Source of the DNA: Crotophaga sulcirostris
Lineage: Eukaryota > Chordata > Aves > Cuculiformes > Crotophagidae
Direction of reading: 5' to 3'
Assembly (NCBI GenBank): GCA_013397455.1
Contig: VYZB01000918.1
Coordinates: 3,427-67,426, forward strand
Length of the DNA stretch: 64,000 nucleotides
Shown here: positions 11,438 through 24,047 of the stretch, piece after piece
How positions within the stretch are numbered: position 1 is the first letter of the stretch
How the letters are laid out: every line of letters begins with the position of its first letter
Translations under genes and position numbers: made by a program
The notes under the pieces: generated by a model
The model's input: only the letters and a program-made list of their open reading frames with translations
Told to the model about the DNA's origin: nothing
Database searches by the model: none

Positions 11438-12076
11438 GTAAGTTTTATGGCATTTAATTTCTTTCTAAGTGCCAGAATGCCTTTGCACTGGAGCTTAGAA
11501 TACTGTTCATGACTATTATTTTAGACTTTCTTTATGATTCTCTTTCCTTTCTTTCTTTCCAGTACGTTTGTAGGTTGTGTTACTGGCAGGATTTAGGAGT
11601 CCAGACCAGGGTTTGAGGCATTTATTTCACTGTAATTCCTATTTGGGCATTCTTGTACTGTCAGCAGACAATATTGGATGGCATAAGCTTTAAAATGCAG
11701 AATTCTCCTTTACCATTTCAGTTCATGACTGAATCAGGGAGACATGGCCATATCCTAAGCTGTTTAATGAGTCTGCTAAGGAAAGAACATTATGCCAGAA
11801 TTTTACTGCAAAATAATCCTAGCTTGTATTTAGTTTTTATGGATAGGTAGAAACTAAATCCTGCTTACTTTAAACCCGAGTTATTGTCATATATAAAGAC
11901 AATAATAAGAGAAGTAAACAGGTGGTCTGATCCAGTGTGTTTCTCATATGTCCATTTCTAAATCCAGATCTAGATTAGCTGTTCAGATGAACTGAGTTCA
12001 ATAATTTGATTCTCGGTATTTCAGGGGTACTTTATGAACAAACCTTCTTTTTCACTGGAAAAACTGCTAAGCCACA

Positions 12077-12201
12077 AGCCAGGTTGGATGGGGCTTGGAG
12101 CCCCCTGATCCAGTGGGAGGTGTCTCTACCCATGGCAGGGGGGTGGAATTAGATGAGCTTTAAGGTCGCTTCCAACCCCACCCATTCAATGATTCTATCA
12201 T
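12077..12201 (+). mobile_element. CR1 fragment in the intron of gene B
   Basis: 3' CR1 piece with 'gccaggttggatggggcttg' and a terminal ATGATTCTATC, in the sense orientation relative to gene B. Confidence 0.9.
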
Positions 12202-13156
12202 TTAGCTGAAATGGGAACTTGCAAACTGGATTTTCATCTGATAAAGGAGGTCAGCTCCTTATGTTTTACCAACCTGCTCCGTACTCTATATGAAATTACC
12301 CTGCTATGGCAAGAAATATATGGATAGAAATAAGATATATTTACTTATTATGTTAAATCTATCCTCAAGCTTAAATGCTTTGTGGCAAGAATTACAAAGA
12401 TTAAGAGAATGTAGAGCTAAAAGGGAATGACTGCAAATTTATTACCCTAAAGAGCCTGAAGGAAAAGAGGAAGTGTGTGGTTAAAGCAGTGCTGGGTTCT
12501 TAACTGCATCCCATCTCTCCCAAAACAAAATTGTCTCATTTGGTGGAAGGAAGATGTCAGCTCTGGTGCAGCTCCTGTAGCTCCTGCCTTTCAACCCACA
12601 TTCACCAGGGAGGAGCACTGGTGTTTTAATAAAAAATGTGCTGCTGCCACTCTGTTCTTCTGGGAGGGAACGCAAACTAAAGACCAAACAGCAGCAGCAG
12701 TTTCAGACAGCTTGGTGGATGTGACAAATGCAGAGAAAATCAAAGCGCAGCTGATTGACAGGAAAATTTGTGAACAGCATCATCAATTTTTCTTACGCAT
12801 CTGGTGTTCATTTTGCCTGTTCCCCAACAACTCCCCACCAAACCCTGACCTGTTGTTCCAGCAGATCTTGTGCTTTGTTTTTTAATGCTGATACAGTGGC
12901 ATGTTACAGCTAAGAATAATGGAGCTAAGGACAGAAAGGAGGAAGGCAGAGGAAAGCATAAGGTGACAACGACTGGTGGAAGGGAGGGGGAAGCTAATGC
13001 CAAACCCATAGCCAGGGGAATGGGGGGGGACATCGTGTAAACTGGATAAGAAGAGTGAAAAATGAAAAGAACAAGGCTGAGAAAGACTGCTCACATCAAT
13101 GATTTCCCCGGACTAATTGTAGTAACTTGTTCCCTTTTCAATAATGTAATGAATTG

Positions 13157-13380
13157 TTAGGAAAAAGTTCTTCACTGAAAGGATGATTGACCATTGGGAT
13201 GCACTGTCCAGGGAGGTGATGGAGTCGCTGTCCCTGGTGGTGTTTAAGAAGAGATTGGACGAGGCACTCAGTGCCATGGTTTAGATGATGGGTTGGTGTT
13301 TGTGTTGGATTATAGGTTGGACTCAATGATCTCAGAGGTCCTTTCCAACCTTGTAATACTGTGGTACTGCGATACTGTGA
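13157..13380 (+). mobile_element. Second CR1 in the intron of gene B
   Basis: Sense copy of the 'gaggcactcagtgccatgg' subfamily, ending in GGTACTGCGATACTGTGA. It ends about 175 bp before the gene B splice acceptor. Confidence 0.93.
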
Positions 13381-13579
13381 ATATGTATAGATGCACACTT
13401 TAAATACCAAGCTTGTCAAGGAATCGGTGCACAGGGCTTTTTGGAATTATCCATCCTGTGCCCGACGTCGCAATAAACACACCTCCTTTAGAACTCTCTG
13501 TGAGTTATGGAGTTTGTTTCCACACATCAACACCACTCTGTTCTCTGTGTTTCAGGATCACGCTCATCCCTGCAAAGAA

Positions 13580-13963
13580 ATGTCTTGCTACGACTTGTGC
13601 CCCACCACCAGCGGCGTTGCCTGCCCCCAGCCCATCGCCAACAGCTGCAATGAGCCGTGCGTCCGCCAGTGCCCCGACTCCACAGCTCTGATCCAACCCC
13701 CTCCTGTCGTGGTCACCTTCCCCGGCCCCATCCTCAGCTCCTTCCCCCAGCAAGCTGTGGTGGGTTCCTCTGGAGCACCCACCTTTGGGGGCTCCCTGGG
13801 TCTGGGGGGCCTCTACGGCTCTGGAAGCCTCTATGGTTATGGGGGCTCTCTGGGATATGGATACGGGAGCTCAGCCCTCTCCACGCTGGGCAGTGGGTAC
13901 TGCAGCCCGTACTCCTCTCGGCGGTACAGTCGGTTCCTCCGCAGCAGCTGTGGGCCCTGCTAA
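13580..13963 (+). CDS. Gene B: scale-type beta-keratin, short form
   Basis: A 127-residue corneous beta-protein encoded by exon 2 alone. The start at 13580 (MSCYDLCP) follows a 24-nt leader after the acceptor TTTCAG (ends 13555). The upstream in-frame Met at 13391 is in the intron. The N-terminus ([13 protein letters not shown]) and core ([18 protein letters not shown], residues about 25-58) match gene A closely. The Gly-Tyr tail is about 40 residues shorter ([14 protein letters not shown]), and the C-terminus is Arg/Tyr/Ser-rich (SSRRYSRF) ending CGPC. It sits downstream of A in the same orientation and appears to be its nearest paralogue here. The single intron is long (about 2.1 kb) and carries two CR1 pieces. 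The role is inferred from the family: hard corneous layer of scales. Confidence 0.96.
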   Translation: MSCYDLCPTTSGVACPQPIANSCNEPCVRQCPDSTALIQPPPVVVTFPGPILSSFPQQAVVGSSGAPTFGGSLGLGGLYGSGSLYGYGGSLGYGYGSSALSTLGSGYCSPYSSRRYSRFLRSSCGPC

Positions 13964-14377
13964 GGGCAGCAGAGAGAGAGAGGTCTCAGAAGAGCTGCAC
14001 GTGAAGGCCCAATCACAAAGCAATGAGGATGGGCATCCAGCTTTCCTGCAGGCCTGCACTGGAGCTACTGTTGCTGAGCATTTCTGATCTTTCTTCTACT
14101 TTTGGTTTACACTTCAGTTTGGAGTTTGTTGGTTGCTGTTGTTGCCCGTTCCAGCTTTCCCATTTTTTTGACCATCATGGGGCAGCCTTTTCCGAATGGA
14201 CATCACTCATAATGGCAAGTGTTTTCATCAGCGGTTGCACAGCAGACAGAGGAAAACCAGCTAAGGACAGCAACATCTCTGAGCACGACATTGGTTGAAC
14301 ATTCTCCGACATTGTCTGGAAATGGATTTTTCATGTTCTGTGATATCTCGCTTTGCAAACATAGGCATTTCTTGCTC

Positions 14378-14383
14378 ATTAAA
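14378..14383 (+). other. Poly(A) signal of gene B
   Basis: ATTAAA followed by ATTTTGTTGCATCG, nearly identical to the 3' module of gene A. Confidence 0.8.
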
Positions 14384-15516
14384 ATTTTGTTGCATCGCAC
14401 AGCAGCCTTCTGTTTTCCCTTCCTCGTTTCATCCATGGTCTGCCCTGAGCTTCCCATGGGCAGGACCAAGCTGCTAACTAAGTGGTACTGCAAAACATTT
14501 TAGCACAGACTGAATTTACACAGTGTCATAAATATTTCTGTAATGATACTTCTGAGTAGTAGCTTCCCATCCATTGAAGATACGAAAAGTTTAAAATGAC
14601 TTAACTTAGTATCTTAATGCCTGTGATTTAAACACTATTTCAGTGGGGCCTTTCCATGAGCATCTGAACAGAGACTTGTGAGTTTCCATGTTGAGCTTAA
14701 CCTGACCACAAATGCCACCAAGGTGGTGCCCAGTAAAGTGCTTAAAATGTGAATTTGTCCCTATAAATTCACATATACAATGCTGAATCTAGAGCATTGG
14801 TGCTACTCAGCAGTAAAACCCCAGTCACACCAAGCAGCTAATTCTTTGCTCTCTTCCTCCTTGTAGTCATCAGTCTTTCCTCCCCAACAAGAAAGAGGAA
14901 TAATCCCTGTTCCCTCTAAGAAATAACTGTAGCACAACGAGCAGAAGAGAGTCAGCGCTTCTAAGCCTCTGGAAACAGCCAATTCCAATTGTAACGAGCT
15001 GCAAATGAGGCGTGTTGGGTGCTTTACAAACAAAGAATAAAGCCAATCCCTGCCCTCGAGTGCTTTCAAAGTAAACAGCCACCAAAAACAAAGCATGAGC
15101 ATCTTTGCTCTTTTCCTTTCCTGCAGATAGGCATCTGTTATACAGAGATTAAAGACTGGGATTTCCACGCTGATGAAAACGTTAGTGAATATTTCCCCCA
15201 GGTTACAGAGGAATCGCTTGGCAATGCCCAGAACTGAATTCCTCTCTCCAGCAACCCCATCCAACAACTGTTTCCAGTTCTCTGTTCCACTGGTGAGTTT
15301 CAAGTTTGCTTCTCACTGTAAATTCTCATCTCCTTTAGGAAAAGGAAACCAGCAGCAGATAAGGAGCAACAGGTGGAATATTCCTGTCTGCGTCTGCTCT
15401 GATGTCAGGAACACTGGCAAATACTGGGACAGGGAGAATTTCTGTAGTGCTGACTTCCATGCTAACATCTAAATTTGCCAGTAATCCGGGTCGGTACTCA
15501 GACTGCTACATTTGAC

Positions 15517-15586
15517 TCAATGAGATGGTGCTTAAAATCAAAAATGATTGATCAATGAGACGGTGCTTAAAACCAAAAATAGCCTT
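15517..15586. repeat. 35-bp tandem duplication, slightly diverged
   Basis: Copies at 15517-15551 and 15552-15586 share TCAATGAGA, GGTGCTTAAAA and CAAAAAT with a few substitutions. Confidence 0.85.
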
Positions 15587-15716
15587 TTTTATTTTTTCAA
15601 ACAGAACTCTGAAAATGAGCTAATCAGTCAAACTGACACGTTTTCAAGGACTTCTGCTTATTTTATCTAGAAGAATGTACATAGCATGGGTAGTAGTATA
15701 TGGGACATTTAACAGA

Positions 15717-15856
15717 TCATAAAATTATGGAATGGTTTGGATTGGAAAGAAGTAAAGATCATCTGCTCCAACCCTCCGTGCCATGGGCAGGGACATCTTT
15801 CACAGGATCAGGTTGCTCAAAGCCCCATCCAGCTTGACTTCAAACACTTCCAAAAA
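15717..15856 (-). mobile_element. CR1 LINE 3' fragment
   Basis: Antisense piece: 'attatggaatggtttggatt', 'ccatgggcagggacatcttt' and 'aaagccccatccagcttgac', then an abrupt end. Confidence 0.9.
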
Positions 15857-17000
15857 ACCAGTAATCTAAGGATTCAAGATATGGTTTATTATACTTTGTT
15901 TTCTAAGTAAAAGGGGAGAATGAGCTAAAAGAGATTCCTTCCTTCAGGTTTCTCTGATAGAGCATTTTATTTGAAACATCTGAAACATTCAAGTTCAGCT
16001 CCTCCAACTGCAAAACTGATAAAAAAGTGGACTGCAATAATCACTTTGCTAGTTCCTCCTGAATTAAAGCCTGGAAGCAAACTGGCATTCGACAGGGCAT
16101 ATTTCTGGTTCTGTTATGCCAAGCCATTGTGCCCAAAGGCTATTTACTGGGTGTGAATCTGAACCACATAAAAAAACCATTTGGCTCTACCAGTGACTAA
16201 ATATTTAGTGAATCCACATATTTAAATCAAACACGAAAGGCTTAACTCCCACAGATATCTGTCTTGAACTGTAATTTAGTGTGCGAGGAAGATACTTCAG
16301 GCTGTGTTTACATCTTTATGAATCAACTTCTGATAGCATCTCATTTACCAAGAGTGTTACCTTGTACCAGGGTGTAGACACATGCTCTGAGCACACTTAG
16401 ACAAGAGAGAGTGCAGTGACCTCTATAGTTCAAGATGAGACAGTGTGACTTCATTTAGCTGCTTCTCGTTCTTGGTAATTACTTGACTCATTGACAGGAA
16501 GGAGTTTGAGTTGTTGGTATTAACTGTCAACAGCCTGGGCTTCCCATGGATGACCAAGAGCTCAGATGTGGTCCCCAAGTTGCAGCGACGAGCAAACTGC
16601 CAAGGTCCCTGCACTGCTTCCAGGTTATCAAGATAAACAGCATCTGGTGTTCCTCCCATCCCATGTCTGCATTGGTATGATGAGACAGGGGAACTAGGCA
16701 ATAAAGCATAACATAGGAAAATTGTAAGGAGGCAGGTAGGTTAATCATTAAGCTTGATTTAGAATAGAACCATTATCTCAAATCAGCAAAGCATAGAAAG
16801 GTACAGAAACTAACGACCCTCTGAAGCTTTTCGAACTAGTTGAGACTAGGTCAGCGATTTGGAGGATCTCCAGGAAGAACTGAGTCTACGCAGGACAGTA
16901 AGAGTGAAAAGTTCACCCCGAAGAAGATGATTATCCTTATCTTCACGACCCCTGGATGACCACCACCAGGAGGCCCTGCGCAGGTGTGGGGAAGAAGGAC

Positions 17001-17223
17001 TGATGTAATGGTTCATTATAATACGAAGTGGGAATAGTCAATACATATGTATAGGCGTTTCGGGAAGTCATATGAATATGTAATAGTAGACTGTATATTA
17101 GCATGATGAAGTACAGTGCAAGGTATTCACGACTTTGGTTGGACGACCCCTTGTGCGTCCAGCGCTGAATAAAACATACTCACCTTATAATTTTGCCTGA
17201 TTATGGGGTTCTTCCGTGTGTCA
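17001..17223 (+). mobile_element. Probable solo or 3' LTR of an endogenous retrovirus
   Basis: A segment starting TGATGTAATGG directly after a purine-rich tract (GTGTGGGGAAGAAGGAC, a possible polypurine tract), carrying AATAAA at 17168-17173 and ending near CCGTGTGTCA. TG...CA ends, an upstream purine tract and a poly(A) signal about 50 bp from the end fit a short avian LTR. The text from about 16850 to 17000 may be the 3' end of the internal region. No coding capacity remains. A target-site duplication was not established. Confidence 0.5.
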
Positions 17224-18382
17224 GTGACTTGAGATGCACTGGAGCTGCTAGTGAAATTAGTTCCCTTATCCTCTACTACATTCATCTGTGATCACACTTA
17301 CAAGCAAGTGTAATCCAAGTTCAGCCTGCTCTGCATTTGGGAAGTGGGAGATCACTGCTGGTAAGCAGCAGTACAGAACAATGGGTGGTGGGTGAAGAAT
17401 TATCCTTTGGTGTTTGCTCCAGTGAAATGAAAATTCAGGCTGGCAGATAAGAATCAGCAATGCAAATTTTGCAGTTCCTGCTCCCCAGGGGGCAATCTCT
17501 GCAGGTCACTTTAGCAAGTAATGGTGCTGTGAAGTTGTGTGTCATTCAAATTCAGTAGAGACCATCAATCAGTTAACACATACTAGAGTGATCTATTTAT
17601 AGCCTGGGCTCTAACTTCTGGCTCCCACGTGTGCCCTTTCTGTAGTATAACAAACACATGGGCAGAGAAGCTTTATCCAGACATTCTGACAACATCCACA
17701 CTGAAGAATTTCTGTCTGCACACTTTCACTTCAGCATGAGAAACCGGCTGCTGCTGCAAGTGAAGTGCAGCAGGACAGGTTGAGAAGAGGTTCAGTGTAA
17801 TTATACTGTTAGGAGTGGGCTGAAAAGAGGACTTCTATAGGGATCAACACTGTAGTGATATGTCTTGAAAATACCTGATCTGGTTGCTTTAGTTCTCATT
17901 ATACCTGCAGAAATAAATACTGGATTTCCAACAGCATCCGAGAATAATCATGCAGTAAATTAGAAACAGAGGAAGCATGAAAACAAGACAAAACCTTCAG
18001 ACACATCCTAACGAGAAAGAGGTGTTGCCTGGCTACCTCATTGTAGCCTCATAGCATTCCAGCTAGTTTTACAAGTGAAGTAACACCTCTAAACGCTTTG
18101 AAGTTCTTACCACATATTTGGTCCTGTCCAAACAAATTTCTGCAGCGTGAGAGTGGGGTTTGCCTGGAACTGGTCTGCCCCAAGTGTTGTGAAGTTCATC
18201 AGTGCATGACTGGTAGTCCTAGGAACAGTGCTGAGCAGTGACTGTTTGGTGTCTGGGCCATCAGAGTCCTGGCTGGCATTGTAAACAGAGTGTACAGTGA
18301 ATGCCTGTTAATAGTTGTACTAATTGTATGCACATTGCATCACCAGAAAAAGAGCTCTACAGGACATACTGGGCAGCCTGCT

Positions 18383-18720
18383 CTCTACAACTACCTAAAA
18401 GGAGGTTGTAGTCAAGCGGGCGTTGGTCTCTTCTCACAGGTGACCAGTGACAGAACTAGAGGGCACGGACTTAAACTTCGTCAGGGGAGGTTTAGACTTG
18501 ATGTTAGGAAGAAGTTCTACACTGAAAGGGTGATTGGCCACTGGAATGCGCTGCCCAGGGAGGTGGTGGAGTCACCGACCCTTGATGTGTTTAAGGGAAG
18601 ATTGGATGAGGCACTCAGTGCCATGGTTTAGGTGATGAGTTGGTGTTGGTGTTGGCTTATAGGTTGGACTTGATGATCTCAGAGGTCTCTTCCAACCTGG
18701 TTATACTGTGAAACTGTGAA
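18383..18720 (+). mobile_element. CR1 LINE 3' fragment
   Basis: Well preserved sense copy of the 'gaggcactcagtgccatgg' type. It still encodes a CR1-like peptide stretch ([18 protein letters not shown]) and ends near TTATACTGTGAAACTGTGAA. Confidence 0.95.
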
Positions 18721-18751
18721 AAAGATGTGGTGACTATACTCAGTATTCACA

Positions 18752-19110
18752 GTCATAGAATCATAGAATGGGTCAGTCACAACTTCTCTGGGCAACATGG
18801 GCCAGGGCCTCCCTACCCTCACAGCAAAATATTTCTCCCCAAGATCTCATCTCCATCTCCCTTCTTCCAGGTTAAAACCATTCCCTCTCACCCTGTCCCT
18901 GCAGTCCCTGATCAGGAGCCCCTCCCCAGCTTTCCTGGAGCCCCTTTCAGCACTGGAGGCTGCTCTAAGGTCTCCCCAGACCCTTCACTTCTCCAGGCTG
19001 AACAACCCCAGCTCTCTCAACCTGTCCTTGTATGGGAGATGCTCCAGCCCTCAGATCATTTTTGTGGCCTCTTCTGGACTCATTCCAACAGACCTATGTC
19101 TTCCGTGAGT
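18752..19110 (-). mobile_element. CR1 LINE 3' fragment with internal deletion
   Basis: It starts with catagaatcatagaatggg, then jumps to the 'cacaacttctctgggcaac' block, so roughly 100 bp are missing compared with the copy at 2678-3135. It continues to 'ctccaacagacctatgtc'. Confidence 0.92.
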
Positions 19111-19764
19111 GGCCTGAAATTTAGGTGTAAAGTTCCAGAGATGGAAAATGTTATTTGGCCTGAATAATATGTGTTCCTTTGCAGGAAAGGCTTAAGACTT
19201 AGTCTTTTATTTATTTATTGGGGTGGCCGAGGATTTAAAGGTATTAACAGGAAAGCTGAAAGCACTCAAAGTATTCCAGCAAAGATTTGCAAGTCAGTTA
19301 AAAATTCTGATTCAAAGGGAAGTTTTACCCAGAGATCATTAAGTGCTATTTTTAAACAATGAAAAATACCATTGAAAAATGTATGGGGATGTAATTAAAT
19401 TGGAGCCTGAGGCAAGCAGTGAGACACAAAGAAGATGTTCAAAGTTCCTCCTATGTTTAACTTTCTTTTAGTAGCATGTAGTAATGCACATTGTAACCAC
19501 ACCTATCCTGGAGGAAATTTCAAGCTGAACTGTAAGGGTTACAAAACATGTTTATCCAGCATGAAATTACTTCTGTACAGAAGGCAGTCATTATGCTTGT
19601 TCCTGCTTAAAATACCTGGTCACTTTCCAACTTTAGATGCTGGAAGAAAGCAAACACTGTCGTGCTTCACTACAGAGGTTGTTGCTCATCCAGAATGGGA
19701 TATAAAAATTAATCGTGGACAAAAAAAAAAAGACAAGAAAGCTCAGAATTTTGATGCACAGTGA

Positions 19765-19770
19765 TTTAAT
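19765..19770 (-). other. Poly(A) signal of gene C
   Basis: On the minus strand ATTAAA is followed by TCACTGTGCATCAAAATT, the cluster's 3' module. It implies a 3' UTR of about 380 nt. Confidence 0.8.
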
Positions 19771-20146
19771 GAGAAAGTAAGAGGTTAAAGATCTTATTAA
19801 GAATGAAACACATAGGGGAACTATTGCCAGGGTCTCATTAAAGGCTGCAAACAAGGCTTGCATTCTGCATACACTACATTTTTCTTTTTCGTGGAGTGGG
19901 AAGGCTTGTACAATCTCATCCCACTTTCAGCCAACCTAAGGTTATTGATACAACTAATTTGAGGGTATTATTATCAGGAGCCACTGGAAAGAAGAGTCAG
20001 AACACTAAATCAAGTTGTTAGCTTGAGAGTTACATTTGGTTTTTGGAGATGCACAGTTCAGGGTCCAGGAAAGCAAAGCCAGTAACAGGATTTGTGGAGG
20101 CCCATCTTCATCTGTGTTGGGTGATTTCTCCTTATTCATTGCACAT

Positions 20147-20500
20147 TTAACATGGTCTGCAGCTCCCAAAACCATAACCACTGGATCCATAGGAAGAATA
20201 TGACCTCCCAAAATTGTACAAGCTCCTAGAGCCATAGGAGCCACCGAGACCCAGAGAGCTCCTGGATCCAAAGTAGCTCCCAATGCTGGATGGTGCTGAG
20301 CTGCCTACCAAGCTCTCCTGAGGGCAGGAGCTGAGAATGGGTCCTGGGAAGGTCATGACTACAGGTGGTGGGTAGATCACAGCTCTGGAATCACCACAGG
20401 ATGTAACACAAGGCTGGCTCCAGGCATTGGCAATTGGCTGTGGGCAGGTGACTTCACAGGCCGGAAGGCAGCGAGAGCTCATCATCTGTCTGTAGGACAT
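20147..20500 (-). CDS. Gene C: beta-keratin, [15 protein letters not shown] type
   Basis: A 117-residue corneous beta-protein. The start [11 protein letters not shown] at 20500 follows a 21-nt leader after the acceptor GTTTCAG (exon 2 starts at 20521). The longer frame upstream is intronic. Residues 15-38 hold CEVTCPQP and [11 protein letters not shown], and residues 44-61 hold the core [19 protein letters not shown]. The tail is Ser/Gly/Tyr-rich ([18 protein letters not shown]) and ends GSCRPC, a variant of the usual CGPC. This SRAVVYPPP type differs from the scale type (A, B) in its N-terminus and in SSCPQES after the core, and resembles proteins usually called keratinocyte, claw-like or beta-keratin-related. 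I cannot settle which name applies. Gene D is divergent to it, with 4.5 kb between the promoters. Confidence 0.95.
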   Translation of the reverse strand: MSYRQMMSSRCLPACEVTCPQPIANAWSQPCVTSCGDSRAVIYPPPVVMTFPGPILSSCPQESLVGSSAPSSIGSYFGSRSSLGLGGSYGSRSLYNFGRSYSSYGSSGYGFGSCRPC

Positions 20501-20635
20501 CTTCTGGGAACGGAGGTAAATCTGAAACACACAACACCAAGGCAACACAAAGCTGAAAGCTCAGGCATGAATGTTATGGAGATTGTGCTTGGAAGAGAAA
20601 CAGTAATAGGGAGAAGACCTGAAGGAGGATGAATG

Positions 20636-20752
20636 AGGTGTTTAAGGGGAAATTGGATGAGGCACTCAGTGCCATGAGGGTTGGCGTTAGTGTTGGGTTA
20701 TAGGTTGGACTCAATGATCTCAGAGGTCCTTTCCAACTCTGTGATACTGTGA
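20636..20752 (+). mobile_element. CR1 fragment in the intron of gene C
   Basis: Short 3' CR1 piece ('gaggcactcagtgccatg', 'ggttggactcaatgatctca', GTGATACTGTGAA), antisense to gene C and about 115 bp from its splice acceptor. Confidence 0.92.
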
Positions 20753-21999
20753 ATATTTCAGGTTTGTCTCAGCAGCCACATTCCTTTTCTCATCTTCTCA
20801 TGCCCTCCTCTTCTCTCATAACAATCTCCATTTCTTTTGGCTCCTAATTATGGAGCCAATTTGACACATAAAAAGGTCATTAACAATTGACTATTTGAGC
20901 TATCCCTCCCCACCATCCCTTTTTGAATCTGACTCAAAAGTGACATTTGACCATTTGTTTTATAAATAACTGCAGGAAAGAACAGGAAGACAGGCTAGTG
21001 TTTATGTAGCCACAACCTGAGCTGGTTCTGCTCCAGTTGCAGTCATTACAACCGTATGAGTCAAGTCAATGTTATTCCAGCTTTAAGGAAGAGGTAACTG
21101 AGGCTGGGGAGTGAATGCATTGCCCAGGGGCAACTGGTGAGGCAACAAGAGAGAGGGAATTAGAGTTCAGACAAGCCTGGTTGTTATTAGATCTGTTATT
21201 CCCCAACATTTCAGATGCTACAGCTGGCAGTGTTCTGCACAAAGATAAACTGAGCAGTAAACTCATCCTTGAAGAGCTCATAAATAGAGTTTGCCTGGCA
21301 GAAAATCCCACATTTGTGTGGGAATGCAATGTCAGTGAGGTTTCCAGTATAACCAGGACTCCCAAGAGTGTGGTCCCAGCTGACTGAGGTGCCAGCTGAT
21401 TGGCAGAACTAGGAACTGGGTGTAATTGTGTGAAGTCCTTTTCTTTCATCATAACATCACCTGATCCTTCATAAAATCAATTTGCAGGTCCTCTTGATCT
21501 CTGTGCTGCCTTACTAAAACCCGTTAAAAAAAAAAGGCTGGGAATAAAGAAAAGGAATAAAGTCTTGACCATAGCAAGTAAATAATGTAATGTATGACAG
21601 GCTTTGAACTGGTTAATTAATTAATTCAGAAATAATTGCAAAGACCAGAACAAAACATTAAAACATTACTGCTAATGGTGGCTTCCTGGTTCAGTCTGAG
21701 CATAAGAGTTAGCTTCTCTTGGTAGTCACCATCACAAGTCAGTGCAAAAAAAAAAAAGTAAAGCAGATTCATAAAGGCAGCAGAAGGAAATAGAAATTCA
21801 CTAAATCTCACAGTAAATTTGTATATCCCAAACTTTGAATTGCTCTGAAAACTCTTTTCCTGCCTGCCACTAAACGAGTAGGAAACAGCTCTTTCTGAAA
21901 GAAAGCTGCAAACATTTCACACATTTCTAACAGTCACAGTTTTGTTTCAGTTGAAAACCTGCAATGCATTAATAGCAAGAGCATTGGGCTCAGACTTAC

Positions 22000-22066
22000 C
22001 CTCTCACAGCAAAGAGCAAAGCAGGAGAAATGTTTAGAGCAGTCCAGAAGTGTGAGTGCTTTTATG
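22000..22066 (-). promoter_or_regulatory. Promoter and non-coding exon 1 of gene C
   Basis: The minus strand reads CATAAAAG (22059-22066, TATA-like), then a pyrimidine-rich exon (TTTCTCCTGCTTTGCTC) ending GAGAGG at 22000 before GTAAGTCTG. The shared AT-rich element (GTAATCAGC, then GAGCAAAATAATTGC on the minus strand) lies at 22164-22200, about 100-135 bp upstream. Confidence 0.82.
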
Positions 22067-23528
22067 CCTTTTCTTAGGCAATCAGGAGGCTGTGAAACAT
22101 TCTTCATGTATGACATCCTAATGCATTATCAAACAAAAATCCACTCCACCTGTAACTGCCCCAGATAATGCAATTATTTTGCTCAGTGATGCTGATTACT
22201 GTTGTGTTCCTGTCATTACTCTGGCAGGGTAATTTATTATTTTTTTTCTCATATTGCCTTTTCCTATTTCTCTGATTGCCTCATGGAGCAAAGATTGCTC
22301 AGGAGTGTGTCTGTAAGCACAATATGCTGACATACCTGAGATGCTATCCCACTTTTCCAAGTTATGTTCCAGTTAGGGGGCATTGTGAAATTTATCCCAT
22401 CATACCCAGGCACATTAATGTCTGGGACTTTGCCATGAGGCACATTGGGCTTCATGGACACCTTCCTACTGAGTTATAGGTTTGGAAATGGAAAGCTCCC
22501 ATCCTCTTGGCCAAGAAACAAACACAAAGTAGGTGTCCTACTTGAAGCTTTAAAGGTACAGGTGGTGTGACCTACAAGCAGGGAGCTGCTGTTATCCAGC
22601 CCTGGGATGGGGAACAGGAGCTTCAGACAAGGAGAAATTAATGTTCAGCTTTCATTGTCAGGGACTCTACAGGATCATTGCTGAAGACTAAAGGGCTACT
22701 GAGTAATGAACGATTCATGCTCTGGGATGAAACAGGTCAGAGAGTGCAGCTGTGCAACATAAGAAAACCTTGGGGTGGAATCTTAAAGTGCAGATTCAGC
22801 TGATGTTGAAGATTGGCTGCTTCCTTCAGCAGATTTCCTCCTCAGATCCTGTGCACTGGCTTCAATGCTTCAGTTGTTTACTGATGAGACTATTTTCCAT
22901 GGGTTCTCTTTATTTTGTGAACCCAAGTTGACATAACTTATGAACACATTTTTAACCCCAAGAGGAGAAGTTCTCCCCCTCTAAAACCCATCCTCTTCTA
23001 GGGAATTTAAGGTCCAATGCCTGGTTTTGAGCATTTGTGAGGCTTTTGCTTCAAAATGCTAATATTATTCCAGTTTCTTCATTGGCCTTGGGTAAATGTC
23101 ACCAACACCACAATGCAATGCAGTCCAGGTGACCCACACAAGAAGACTGAGGAAATCTCTTTTCTGGGGCCACTTTGAGATTTTCCTCAGTGTGGTTTCC
23201 TAGCAAAGCTTGTGGAGACGCCCTTTAAAGCTACTAATAGTTTATGGTAAAGGATTAACATAAACAAGAATAGAAACAAAGTGAAGAAGATGTTGTGGGG
23301 AAGCAACCCAATCAGACTGCTCCTCCTGCCCAAACCACACCTGGTTTCACTTTGTCTGGAAGCAGATGATGACAGAGATGACACAGACCTACAAATCCCT
23401 ACAGTGAATCACATAATTCTTGGAGATGCACCCCTCTCTAACCCTCCTGCACTCCTGAAAGGGCAAAGGAAGCTCCATGCTGGTAGCAACATTGCTGACA
23501 CCCGAAACTGCTTTTTTGACTCATGAGC

Positions 23529-23695
23529 ATAGAATCATAGAGGTTGGAAAAGACCTCTAAGATCATCAAGTCCAACCGTGCTAACTAAACGATGTCCTAA
23601 AGTGCCACGTCGACACATTTTTTGGACACCTGCAGGGATGGAGACTCCACCACTTCCCTAGGCAGCCTATTCCAACGCTTCACCACTCTTTATGA
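23529..23695 (-). mobile_element. CR1 LINE 3' fragment
   Basis: Antisense copy starting catagaatcatagaggttgg and containing 'ccaccacttccctaggcagc'. It resembles the copy at 39841. Confidence 0.92.
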
Positions 23696-24047
23696 TGTTC
23701 AAGGTTACAGGCACGTGCTTAACTTTCATAGTTTTACAGGCCCACAAAGCAGCATCTTAATGTTTTTTTCTCATGGAATTTCCATGCACTTTACTGACTT
23801 GAACTATTCCAGCCAGTTTTCCTAGTGCAAATATGGTATAGTAAAATATCCAGAGACTAATAGCTCTAGGAGAAGCAAAGTTAGCATGATGAATGGACTC
23901 CCTTTGCATGGATTCCTTGTATAACAAATAACAGCACCACTGTGGTAAATACAGATCCATTGTAGGTGAACGAGAAGCAAATTCATTTACTTAATTAGCA
24001 TAAAAACATGTTTTCTATACCAAGCACATAATTGCCTACAGGAAAGA

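Larger units (their letters stand above)
14384..19764. other. Spacer between the tails of genes B and C
   Basis: A 5.4-kb convergent spacer. It contains CR1 pieces, a retroviral LTR and a 35-bp tandem repeat, listed separately. A minus-strand open frame of 166 codons at 14803-15303 has no recognisable domain. Around 15030-15080 the text (AATCCCTGCCCTCGAGTGCT) resembles the tail of an old amniote LINE/SINE. I see no gene. Confidence 0.5.

Noticed and set aside
12475..12885. A 136-codon plus-strand frame in the intron of gene B
   Set aside because: It has no recognisable domain and lies inside the intron. The translation looks random and there is no conservation evidence.
14803..15303. A 166-codon minus-strand open frame
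   Set aside because: No domain, no promoter or splice module of the cluster, and part of it overlaps sequence resembling an old retroelement tail.
18727..19167. Open frames over CR1 copies (here and at 2637, 29320, 32676, 48825, 63084) as proteins
   Set aside because: They follow the CR1 3' region, which is shared by all copies in whichever frame happens to be open.
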